Assembly (NCBI GenBank): GCA_963514095.1
Contig: OY741283.1
Location: forward strand, 6,920,906-6,984,905
Direction of reading: 5' to 3'
Origin: Eutrigla gurnardus
Taxonomy: Eukaryota; Chordata; Actinopteri; Perciformes; Triglidae
Length of the DNA stretch: 64,000 nucleotides
Within the stretch, counting starts at the first letter, position 1. Each line of letters starts with the position of its first letter. This document shows positions 12,837 through 23,175 of the stretch, piece by piece. The position numbers and the translations under genes were made by a program. The notes below the pieces were generated by a model. It was not told where the DNA came from and made no database searches. It worked only from the letters and a program-made list of their open reading frames with translations.

Positions 12837-15800
12837 TCACTGCGTCTAAAATACGAGAGTTTGAAAGAAAGCACATCCTGAAAACCACCTTCTTATAAAC
12901 TCTGAAATGTATTCAAATAGACATGGAAATCTGTGTGTGAGGTGTAACAGACAGAATGATACCAATCAGATCCACGATGAAATCCTCGCTATAGCCTACC
13001 TGTCCTTGCTGGGGAGCAGCTGGCTGGACGGGGGCCTGTCCTGTCTGCCCATAGTAAGCAGCCTGCTGCCTGTAGTACTCTGCCCAGGCTGCGCTGTAGT
13101 CCGGCTGGCCGCCCGTTGTGGATGCTGCTCCCCCAGCTGCTCCTGGGGCTGCAGCTGCTGTCCCGGGGACAGAGCCGCCTGCCTGGGCTGGAGGTGACGG
13201 ACAAAAGAGACACCACCCAGCTAATCACTACATTAATTTCCACTTTAACTCCAGTAATACTTCACCAGGGGAACGAAACATTCAGTGTGCCAAAAATCCA
13301 TCACTACTAATTCTAATCAAGTCGGTTTTTCAACAGTAGATAAAGCTAATGGTGGTTTTTTGTTTTTGCAGCCTCACCCATCTTCTTGTAGTACTCCTCC
13401 CAGGCCTTGGTGTAGTCTGGCTGGCCCCCTGGCGCCTGTGTGGGCTGGGTCTGGTCCCCTGAAGTTTGGGCACTTCCAGCTGGGTTAGCAGGGTACTGGG
13501 CTGGCACAACCCCTGGTGGCTGCTGGTAGTACTGAGCGTAGTAGGCCGCCCAGGCTGCGTTGGGGTCATTGGCTGCTGCCTTGCCTAGAAAAGATGCAGG
13601 GTGGAGGGGGTGAGGTCCTCATAGGTTGAGGGTGAGCCCCTGCTACTGGCCTGGAGACCGGGCTTGGAGACCAGGGGGGAAACAAAGATCGGATTAGCCA
13701 ATGCTGCTTAAGTTAAAAACATCTAATCACAACATTTCCATCAGTACTCTGTTGAACCTTCCCAGATTTAGAAAAAAGAAATTACTCATCTGACATGACT
13801 GGGAACACTACAACCTACAGCCCGGGATGAAAGTACTGCAGGGTAGTATGGATGCATTTTTTGAGCCAACATGCTAGAATGAGAACCAGGAGAGGCAGTG
13901 AAGTCAAAGGTGACTCACTGGGGTCATGGGGTGCCTGGGGCTGCCACTGCTGGAAGGTGTTGCTCCAGCCCTGAGTGGTGTACTGCTGAGGGCCTGGAGG
14001 ACCACCACTGAGGAGGGGGGAAAAAACGGTTTATCTTTAATAACCTCGCAGCACCATCACCATCACCCTGACCGTGAACCTATACAAACAGCTGCACATT
14101 CATTGTAGCTACTCACTGTGGTGGTCCGGGGGCCCCAGGCGGTCCGGGGTTGTATGGGCTGGGGTTATAGGGACCCATTGAATCAGCAGGACCTTGTCCC
14201 CCTGGCCCCGGGCCCACAGGACACAGAGGACCCTGAAACGCATGACATAATCACATCAAATAAAGAAGAAACGCGTTTCTTTCCTACATGCAACTAAAAA
14301 AAAATAAGAATGCTAAGTGCCTCGATCTTCTCCTCAATGAGCTGCTTGGCATGGTCGATCTGCTGCGGTGACCCCCGAATGATGAAAAGCTTGAAGTTGG
14401 GGTCTCCGTTGGGGGGCGGCTGTCGAGAGATTTCCACAAAGGCTCCCGTCTGCTGGTTGATGGACTTGACGTTTTCTCCTCCGCGGCCAATCACGAGTCC
14501 ACACTTGTGGGCAGGGATAGAGAAGGTCATTTCCCCTCCAGGGGGACCCCAACCGCCTTGTCCCCCACCTCGGCCCCTGTTGCCTGCAGGCATGCCTGGG
14601 GGACCCTGTGGATGGAGGAGAGAGAAAGTCACACTACTATAGCATAATACATTACTTTACTGCTGATGCAAAATAAATCTGTACCATACATTTACTGCAA
14701 TCCAAAACTGACATTGTGACAGTTCATGCATGTGTGAGAAAGAGTAATCCATACCCCCTGTCCCTCCTCCCTGACCCTGATGCTCTGCAGCAGGTCATTG
14801 ATGATCTGGGCTGCGTGCTCGCAGCAGTCGGGGGGGCCACTGATGTGGGCAATCTTTTCTTGACTAGTCCCGTCATCTGTCAGAGAGACAGGAAAGGTCA
14901 CGTGACCTCCTTTTGTCGTGTCCCTGCTGTCCTAGTAACACTACATTTTTGCCGTCAAGCCCATCCCTCAGACATTCTTCCAGTAATAGAAGACCAAAAA
15001 AAGAGTGCAAGGTGACACCTGTCCTGCAAACTCACTTGAAAAGGCATTCACATACATTTCAAACAAACTGCTTCTTAAAGAATGGATTATGGATAAGCTC
15101 ATTGTATCAATGTATCACTCTGCAAAGGAGGCATCAGACACCAAACTTCCACGTGGTCTTGACACCGACGAGAACCTGAAAAGTAAATATCTCGAAAAGG
15201 CGACCACGATCATGAAAGTCATCACGGGGTCCTACCTTGTTTGAACTGTACCCTAACTCCAGCATCATTCTGGATTTTCTTGATCATCTCTCCATTGCGC
15301 CCGATGACCACACCGACTGAGTGTCTTGGTACAGGGATCTGAGTTGGAAAACACAGGTTTTTTATTTTTATTTGTTGGATTTGGTTCAAAGACAATTAAT
15401 CCCACTTCTAATCTTGCTCCCACACACACAAACTCACATCCATGCCTCCTCCCATTCGGGAGCCAAGGTCATTTCTTTCATTAAAGCCACCTTGGTCTCT
15501 CTCTCTCAGAATCTCCTCTACCATCTCTTGGGCTTGCTGAAAGGGAAAACATGATGATTAAAGTACTTGCAGTCCAACGCATTTTTGTTGAACTTAAAGC
15601 TGAATGAACCTGGACTTTGTAGGGATCTCCAATAATGCGCAGGGGCTTGTCAACATTGGGTCCCTGAGAGGCATCCTGGATCAGGATCATCTTCACCCCT
15701 GCCCGCTCCTGGAATATCACACAATTAAAGATTGGGGTTATGTGCACCTTGATAATTGACCAATCTGAAAACACAACTCTTTAAAAGTTTGAGTTCAGTA

Positions 15801-18120
15801 ATAGCAGTAGCTCGGAGTACAAATCCAGTTTCCAAAATGCAAATGCAATAGCCATGCGATGTACCTGCAACTGTTTGATAGTCTCCCCTCCCTTGCCAAT
15901 GACAAGGCCAGCCTTGCCAGCTGGGATCATCATCTCATGCACCGTGCCGTTCTGCCCGTTGGTGGACTCGTGATAAGAAGAAGGGGGTGTACCCCTCCCG
16001 CGTGACACTATCTCATCCAGCAGCCTCTTGGCATTCCTAGCCAGGGGAAAAAATATAATTTAGAAAATGTTTGATTAGGTTTGATTTTCACATAAAATGA
16101 GTCTAACTCTCCGAAGTCTGATACTTACTGTATGGAGTCTAGGGATCCTGTGAGAGAGACACTCCTGTCTGGAAGGCCTCCACTGTCTAGAGAACATAGT
16201 ATGTGACACATGAGTTCAACATATATATATATAAAAAAAAATACAACTGTAATCTTTAACAGAAATGTAAAATTGTGGATAACTGTTAGTGTAAGAGTAA
16301 GTGTCTGTAACAGTACCTGGAGCAATCTGAACTTTGCAACCCGACTCCTGTTGAATCTTATTGATCTGTTCACCTCCACGGCCAATTACTACGGACAAGG
16401 AGAGAGGAAAGTGTGTGTCACACTCCCAATCGGGGATCTTTCTATGTCTTATATTACACAAACAGAGTTGGGCTGCACTCACTGAGTCCCACCATGCTGT
16501 CCGGTACACTATAGTCCTCTGTATTGGAGGCGGGCCTGACACCATCGGCGAGCGAGGATGACGAGGGGGAAAAAGGCAACACATCAGGCAATAGGAGACT
16601 TAAAAGTTGCATTTTTTGCCACAATCATGTTCTCCACTGCCATCATGCAAAGGCTCTGTACTTCTACATATTACACCATCAACTGAAAGCAATGAGATCT
16701 CACCTTTGTTGTGCAAGAGCAGCTAGCTGTGCACCAATAGCTGAGACGGGACATCAACAGAAAAAAAAAAGGGGAGAGTGAGAACAGAGCAAGGGAGAGG
16801 TTTTGGATTACTGATGGACTGTGAGACACAGATGAAGGGACGCATGGACAGACAAGGGGAAAGGGGCAATCTGGACAGATGTACTGTACAACTGGAAGTC
16901 TATATAAAACAGTGTGAGTTACTAACATCACAACAGAGCATTTAATAGCGGGATGAACTCACACAAGGCATCGGCCGAATCCAAGTCACTCTGTGCAGCC
17001 AGCTTCTTGCTCTCCGGTTCATCTGTCAGGTGGAGAAACGACAGATTTCCACTGTTATTGTGTCTGTGTGTGCACACGTGAGACTAAGGCCATCGTCAAG
17101 CGTGCAATACAGGGGTGGTGAAAAATGTACATCTATGCATTTGGCAGAGTGACGTAGAAATGAGGCACGATCCGAGCCCCAGTCAAGGAGACTAGGAGCA
17201 AAGTCGCCAATACCTGCATCCTCCAGCTGTCGTTTCTGTGCAGTGAATGGAAAGTCCTCTGATGCAGCGTTGTTGTTGTTGCTCATGGGAGGACCTGCAT
17301 CACCCCCGATCTTAGCTGCAATCTGAAACACAAGCGTAACATTTACCAGACAATCGAGCTATGAAAAACACCGATTGTACAATCTGCCCACAATACTACA
17401 TTTATATGAATATATATATATGCACTTGTATTATATTTCTATTATTGCACAGCCCGTAAGTTAACATTATGGTCCTATTTCATTCTCTGTTATCAGCTTC
17501 TTAGTTTATTTATTCTATCTTAGTTTTTGTTAATAATGTGGATTATTGGTTTATTTCTTAACCATCTAACTTTGTTTTTGTGAGGTGGCTGCTGTAACAC
17601 TGCTAATCAATCAATCAATCAATGCACTGGTGCCTTTTTTTTTTTATTTTACCAGTGCCAATTACTGAAAAAACCCGCTTGCCATCATACCTGCATTGCT
17701 TTCATGTCAACCATCCCACAGTCTGTGAAATTAAATAAATATAACCTTGCCAATTTGACTTTGTCTACACCAGCCAGTTCACCCAGTATTGTAGCTAGCT
17801 GACAAGCAGTAACGTGACGTCACTTAACTAGCTTAATCGTGTAACTATGAGCGACCGTCGTAATGTAAATGTACGTGAATTCAACGATATCACTCCTCGC
17901 GATGTGTGTCAACAACAACGTTAGCCCCTCCGAGCTAACCAGTTAGCTAGCCGTCCCTCCAAACTCGCTCCTTCCCGTCACATCCCCTCACCTGCCGGGC
18001 CCGCTGCACCGCGTCCGCAAACGCATCTTTCTTGATGGCACCTGCTCCGTTCCCGAGAGCTGCCTGTCCGCCGAGAGGCGTCCCGGATCCGGGTGACGTC
18101 GCCGCAGTGTACTCCGACAT
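12837..18120 (-). CDS. khsrp: KH-type splicing regulatory protein (KSRP/FUBP2), complete CDS
   Basis: KHSRP is a nuclear and cytoplasmic RNA-binding protein that promotes splicing, AU-rich mRNA decay and microRNA maturation. Minus-strand exons: 18120-17992, 17322-17214, 17022-16963, 16740-16704, 16535-16483, 16388-16317, 16186-16129, 16036-15865, 15708-15610, 15536-15438, 15338-15236, 14876-14755, 14605-14321, 14232-14117, 14007-13919, 13584-13378, 13187-13000, 12845-12837. Their sum is in frame and gives about 668 aa (human about 711). Four KH domains show their GxxG loops: GRGG (KH1), GKGG (KH2), GRNG (KH3), GRGG (KH4). The C-terminus has Gly/Pro-rich sequence and three Tyr/Trp repeats (DPNAAWAAYYAQYY, DYTKAWEEYYKK, DYSAAWAEYYRQQ). 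The KH4 residues (HKCGLVIGRGGENVK) match KHSRP better than FUBP1 or FUBP3. One intron has a GC donor. The last exon adds only Thr-Gln before the stop. Confidence 0.93.
14233..14320 (-). other. khsrp: GC-AG intron in khsrp after KH4
   Basis: The exon ending KLIEEKIE-type sequence stops at 14321, and the next exon resumes GPLCPVGPG at 14232 in frame. The intron's first bases on the minus strand are GCACTT, not GT, and it ends in TTTCAG. No GT donor nearby would keep both the family sequence and the frame, so this is a non-canonical GC-AG intron of 88 bases. Confidence 0.8.
17580..17625. repeat. (AATC)n tetranucleotide repeat in khsrp intron 1
   Basis: Several AATC units follow a short stretch resembling the tail of a fish non-LTR element (GCTGCTGTAACACTG). 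The rest of intron 1 (17323-17991) is A/T-rich with no other feature. Origin from a LINE or SINE tail is only a guess. Confidence 0.5.
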
Positions 18121-18240
18121 GTTGGCGAGCAGACGGCCGACGGAGAGCGGACCAGAAACCCGGGAGCTGCTGCAACAGAAAGTCAGGAAACTAACGGGTC
18201 AAGGAAAGCGCCGGAGACACGACGGTGGCCGGTAAGGTAC
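18121..18240 (-). promoter_or_regulatory. khsrp: khsrp 5' UTR and CpG-rich promoter
   Basis: The sequence flanking the khsrp start, including coding exon 1 and the first part of intron 1, is rich in CG dinucleotides, as expected for a housekeeping CpG promoter. The exact transcription start cannot be seen. Confidence 0.5.
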
Positions 18241-18796
18241 ATTCGCGTTTTGTTTTTTTGTTTTTTACTCTGTTATCATGTTAACATAATAATATATATA
18301 CAATAAGCCACAGGGGGGAGTTTACATTCCAATCGTGTTTGATTTAATGATGTTGTTTACAGTTTCTTAACTCTTTCTTTGGCCATAAAAATTAAAGTAA
18401 AAACTACAACTTTAAATTGTGAATGGGGACCCAATTCTACAAATTCCATTATTATTGTTCATGTCCACTATACAATTAAAGCCTATATAACGTGTAAGGG
18501 TAGTGAGGTAAACATAAAGCAAGGCAATATGTTGTTATTTCCGTTTGACACTTTTCAAAGTATAAACCTGAATAAACACATTTGTTTTGTGGATCTCAGT
18601 GTTTAGGTAAGAAGACAATATTGCTCTGTTGTTTCCAACCCAAAGTTTTTTATGACAAGAACAATACAGTAAACTGTCAAAAATATAATCTCTGCATTTA
18701 CATGATTTACATCATCCGCTACAGCAAGGCTCAAAACATTCTCACACATTCCCTGCAATATAACATAAACAGTATTTATGCTCGTTAAAACATCAG
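18241..18796. other. Intergenic DNA between khsrp and the GIMAP duplication
   Basis: A/T-rich sequence with poly-T and TATATA stretches and short ORFs of no recognisable family. It is unique relative to the duplicated block that begins at 18797. I see no gene in it. Confidence 0.5.
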
Positions 18797-18853
18797 AAAT
18801 CTAGCTGTCCAGACACCAGAAATAAAATCCACTCATTTCCTGTCGCTGTAGAT

Positions 18854-19546
18854 AATAATAAGACTTTATTAAGGACACAATCAGAGGTCCATAGGGACTA
18901 GAAATACATAAAAGACAGACAATAAAAACATGGCAACAGTTAATGTAAAACAAACATCGATCACAAACATAGCCATCAATATCAAGCAGATACGGTCCCA
19001 GAGGGACAGCCCTCACATACAGACTGGAGCGCCAGTGGCTCCACAGTCTTGAGGAGAACCTTAATGAGCTCTTCTCACCATCACACAGAAACAAAATTAT
19101 ATCATTTCTAGAGGCTAATAGCCTGCACATAAATTTATACGTAAGATTGCGTATTACAGCAGAGCAGTTTGGCACTCCAACATTAACAAACATCTCACTG
19201 GCACTGCACCATCGGGGTAGCTTTAAAAGTATCCTCATGCCATCGTTGTAGGCCACATTTAGTCTCTGCATGTTTTTTTTTTACTGTAAACGCTCCACAA
19301 GTGTGCAGTATACAGGGGAGTACAGTATGCTCTAAATAACGCTACCTTGACATTACTAGTGCACATACTGAACTTCCGTGCAAGCATGTTGGCCTGCAAG
19401 TAAAGCCTCCGACACTGTCTGTTTATGTCTCTATCATCAGACATATCATTTACAATATGATGACCAAGATATTTCACTTCATTACATTCTTTAAGAACAG
19501 AACCAGATAAAAATAATTCAGGGAAAACTAATTTCCTATCACCTAT
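18854..19546 (-). mobile_element. 5'-truncated non-LTR retrotransposon 3' end (CR1/L2/Rex-like)
   Basis: Two minus-strand ORF pieces (19477-19259, 19271-18801) read like the far C-terminus of a LINE reverse transcriptase: LGHHI, RQCRRLYLQANML, AYCTPLYTAHLW, then YNDGMRILLKLPRW and SASEMFV. A frame change between them near 19265 shows decay. The element's 3' end reads AATAAAG followed by TTATTATT repeats at about 18854-18870. Copy B has this sequence missing, going straight from ctgtagat to agttcaac, which defines the insert edges. The clade name is uncertain. Confidence 0.75.
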
Positions 19547-20626
19547 AGTTCAACATCCGTTTTGCTTAAAAAGAGTGCCTGCGTCCGGTTTCTACAACGC
19601 CGTGGAGAACAGTGTTTAACTTCATCTGATGTTTTTCTGAGAAAACAATAATATGAGTCATTGATTGATGATTGTTGTCCGTCAGAAGTCTTTCATCCAA
19701 CTTGTCCACATAACTGGCAGTGGCGCTCAAGCTGCCGACCCCAGAGGTGACATCAGAGTTCCCAACTCCCTTGCTCAGCCATTGAAACACCATGACCTGA
19801 GCTTGCTGACTCCACAATGTGCTCCCAGCTTCGGAGGGAACATCTCCGCTCACTGAAAACAGAAGTTAAACGGTGTAATTCATAACAGTGTTGCATATAT
19901 AACATTGTAGATTGATATTAGAAAGTCACTACTTTCACTACTCACTGCTTGGAACGTAGGTTCCATCCATGCTAGCTGTCATCTTCACAGGTGGTACCGT
20001 CGGTTCCTCTGGTTCTTGCGCCACAGCCTTCAACATCCGGTCTATCAGCTCCTGCTGCCTCCTGTTCCATTCCTCTTGTGAGGACAGTTTCTTCTTCTTT
20101 CCAAGTGTCTTTTCAGTGGTGACGTAGTGGCCCTGGGATCTTGTTATCATGTCGGTCATTTTTTGCAACAGCTCAATCGACAGCGACAGCTCAAACGATC
20201 TGCCGCTGACAATGTGGTATCTATACCCGCACTTCTCCACCAGCTGCCTGAGGGCTTTGCCTTCTGCAGCGATGTGCTCCTCGACGGGCCTGTCCTTGAA
20301 CCAGTCTCCCCAGGTGAACAGCACCATGCAGTGGCTCCAGACTCTCTCGCCGAACGGCTTCAAGACCTCAACCACTGCTTTGTAGTCGTTCTCCGTGAAG
20401 GCTTCCGAAATGGGAACAGTCAAAAGAAAGACGTGAGGTCCCGGGGCACACAGGGCGACGCCGTGCAGAATTTCACTCTTGAGACTTTCGGGTATCTTGC
20501 CGTCTGAAAACCAGCCTGGTGTCTCAACGACAGAGATGTTTCTTCCGGACACATTTTTTTTATGTTTTACACACACCGTGGTTCTTTGTGGACCTTTGAA
20601 TTCCTAAAGAACAAAAATAATAGGTA

Positions 20627-20991
20627 TGTAACAGAGTCAATTATACAGCAGTGATGTTTAGTATATTATAATTACACAAAATCTGTTCTAATAGTTATTA
20701 CCTGACATGTGTGGCCTCCTAAGTCAGTATGTGGAACGTTTGAGACTCAGTTTCTGTACCCCGACGTTCACTTTCGTGGGTCCCCCCTATAAATGTGTCC
20801 CACGCGTTTGCCTCTCCCCTTTTCCTGGTGTACTTGAGAGAGGAGCTCAAGCTGTAAATGATTGACGGGAGGATTTTGTTGTTTACACCTTTTGTCAGGG
20901 AGAATAAACGGAGATCGCCTCCAAAGATATCCCGGGATGGGCCTCTTCATTAATACACAACGCAGACAACGCCAGAAACTAGCCGGTTACA
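20627..20991 (+). repeat. 5' LTR of Gypsy element
   Basis: 365 bases with TG...CA ends, a TATA box (TATAAA at 20789-20794) and an AATAAA signal at 20903-20908, so U3, R and U5 functions are visible. It is nearly identical to 28083-28447. Confidence 0.95.
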
Positions 20992-20993
20992 CT

Positions 20994-21005
20994 TGGTGCC
21001 GTGAC
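20994..21005 (+). other. Primer binding site (tRNA-His type)
   Basis: TGGTGCCGTGAC lies two bases after the 5' LTR and is complementary to the 3' end of animal tRNA-His (CACGGCA plus CCA) as I remember it. It primes minus-strand cDNA synthesis. Confidence 0.75.
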
Positions 21006-21117
21006 GACCCGTTGCATCTCCGATCAGCGCTCGTCTGATCCCCGGGGTACACCTGTTGACGCCTGGCTCCTCTCTCCTGCTCCCTCGGCTCTGTGGCTCC
21101 GGCGAACGGCGCTCGCT

Positions 21118-21214
21118 CCCGAGTGCGCGTGCGCGCGAGGTGCGTTAAGCAATTAAAGGGTTAAAGGGACGCTCGCGCACAGTTTAACGCACCTCGCGCG
21201 CACGCGCACTCGGG
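21118..21214. repeat. Perfect 31-bp inverted repeat in the Gypsy leader
   Basis: Arms 21118-21148 and 21184-21214 are exact reverse complements, rich in CG/GC, around a 35-base spacer. It lies between the primer site and gag, so the genomic RNA would fold into a very stable hairpin. Its role is unknown. Packaging, dimerisation and translation control are all possible. Confidence 0.9.
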
Positions 21215-21569
21215 AATGGTATATATATATATTTTTTTTTTTTCTCTCTCTCTCTCTCTTTCTCATATTCTCTCCTGATTGTATTTCTTTTTTTGGTTTA
21301 TGCTGGTTAATCAATTGTGGCCAACCAGTGCATTGAAGAGACACTTTGCTCTTGGGAGGAAAAAAACTGTACTGTACATGGAAATATGACGACATAATGA
21401 TCCTAATGAAGACAGGTTAATTAATAATTATTTTTTTGGTCAAGTTTTCTGTAGGCCTATTTGTATTCCATCAGTGTTGCAACATTTACCTGCCTGTTTA
21501 TAGTGTGTTTTCAGGTTAAGCTATTATTTATTTTTTTCCTGTTTCTGCTAGTATTGCTCTTCCTTTGTA

Positions 21570-23149
21570 ATGTCCGGGGAAGATACTTTTAAGGTTCATA
21601 CTATGGCTGGTCGTGGGCAGGATGTCACCTTTGGGATGGGGAGGGGCCAGCGGATTTCTTCACTGTGTTATGGCAGGGGTAGGTCTGTGTCCCCCAGTGT
21701 TCTCGACTACACAGTTGATCAAACAGTTGTTGACCCGCCATCGGCCCCCACTGCTGCTTCCACGCCAATTACCCAGTCAGACCAGAAGCCTACACGTCAT
21801 CTCTGTTGAAACCTTTGGAGATATGATTGCAGATTTGGCTAAACAGATTGGAGATAATATCTCAGCCAGATACTCTCAGCCCAGTATCGCCCAGCCCAGT
21901 ATCGCCCAGCCCTCAGTCTCCTACAAGTCAGTCATCCAGTAATGCTGGTTTATCACAGTTGAAGGTTGTTGTACAGTCAGACGCCAAGGCCCCACCTTTC
22001 TTCAGGGGTGATCATGCTGATGCATTCTCTATTCATGAATGGGAGGACATGATGAAATGTTACCTGAATAGGGTTAAATGTGACACTCATGCTGAAATGT
22101 TTGACCTGATAATGTCGAGACTAACAGGCAAAGCTAGGGACGTGGTGAAGGTGTCGCTCCGCAGCCGCCCTGAACTGAGTGCGACTGACCTATCCACGGC
22201 TATGTTTGACATATTGAAAGGTAACTTTAGTGAGCTGTCTTACTCCAACTTACCCATGAAAGACTTTTATAGCGCAATTCCCCATGCTGATGAGGGTGCT
22301 ATGGACTACTGGATTCGCCTTAACAAGTCCATCGATGCTGCTGACGAGTGCCTCCGCAGGCGGGGCAGATCTGTGGAGGACCCCAGTGCTGAAGTGGTCA
22401 TGATGTTCATTAATCACTGTCCCGACCCCAGTCTTGCTATGTCATTCCAGCTGAAGGCACCTGAGCGGTGGACTGCAGCTGAGGTTCAGGAGCGTCTGGA
22501 TAGTCGCATGAGAACTGTGAGGAAGACAGCAGCCCTGTCCCGACATGCAGTGGGTTTGTCAGCTTACAATCAGAGCCCTGTGCCTGATTCCTTCCAACCT
22601 TTCGATTCTGGTGTGTCTCAAACTGTCTCAGTCGCATGCCAGCCAAAGTCCACGCATACCTCTCTGCCTGCTTCTACCATGGCCCGCAGTCACCCTCGGG
22701 TAGACAACGTGTTGGTGAGCCCACACATGCCTGCATCCTTGACCCTACCTCTTACTGCAGTCTCTGATCCAGCTCCTGCTGCCACTGACCCTCCAGCTAC
22801 AGACCCTGGTGTTCAACAGGTTGTGGCTATGTTTGATAAAGTTCTGTCCTTGTGCAACGCTTCCCTCGCAACCAGTCAAAGTCCAGGGAACCGTCAGCCA
22901 GTCAACCGCCAGCCAGTCAACCGCCAGCCAGTCCACCGTCAGGCCGGTCGGCCCCGTCACCAGCAGGGTTCTGAGCACTTTACATGCAGAGTTTGTGGTT
23001 CCAGGGACCACTCAACCCATGCCCACTGTAGACTTTACAGATTGTATCTCAACTGCTTCAGTCCTGGTCATATAAGACATGAGTGCCCACAAGCCTCCTG
23101 TTCCCCAGCCATGCCACCTCCTTCTCTCTCCAATACTGATTTAAACTAG
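21570..23149 (+). pseudogene. Gypsy gag, broken near its 5' end
   Basis: The main open stretch is in the frame that begins at 21827 and stops at 23149. It includes the capsid-like part (around FFRGDHADAFSIHEWEDMM) and a C-terminal Cys/His zinc-knuckle-like region (CRVCGSRDHSTHAHC, then CFSPGHIRHEC). Plausible N-terminal sequence sits in other frames (21570-21809 and 21613-21942), so one or more frameshifts separate the start from the capsid. A short direct repeat (cagcccagtatcgcc) at about 21875-21910 adds to the disorder. It would package element RNA if intact. Confidence 0.8.
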
Positions 23150-23175
23150 CTCGCCCATGTAGTGAGAGGGGTAAC

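Noticed and set aside
20127..20507. 126-codon plus-strand ORF, with its twin at 35185-35676
   Set aside because: Antisense shadow of the GIMAP domain 3 exon.
20768..20950. 60-codon minus-strand ORF repeated at 28224-28406
   Set aside because: It lies wholly inside the two LTRs and is explained by their identity, not by a gene.
21827..21945. Possible small tandem repeat array (cagcccagtatcgcc units) as a CRISPR-like feature
   Set aside because: Only two or three short units without spacers, inside retrotransposon gag in a vertebrate genome.
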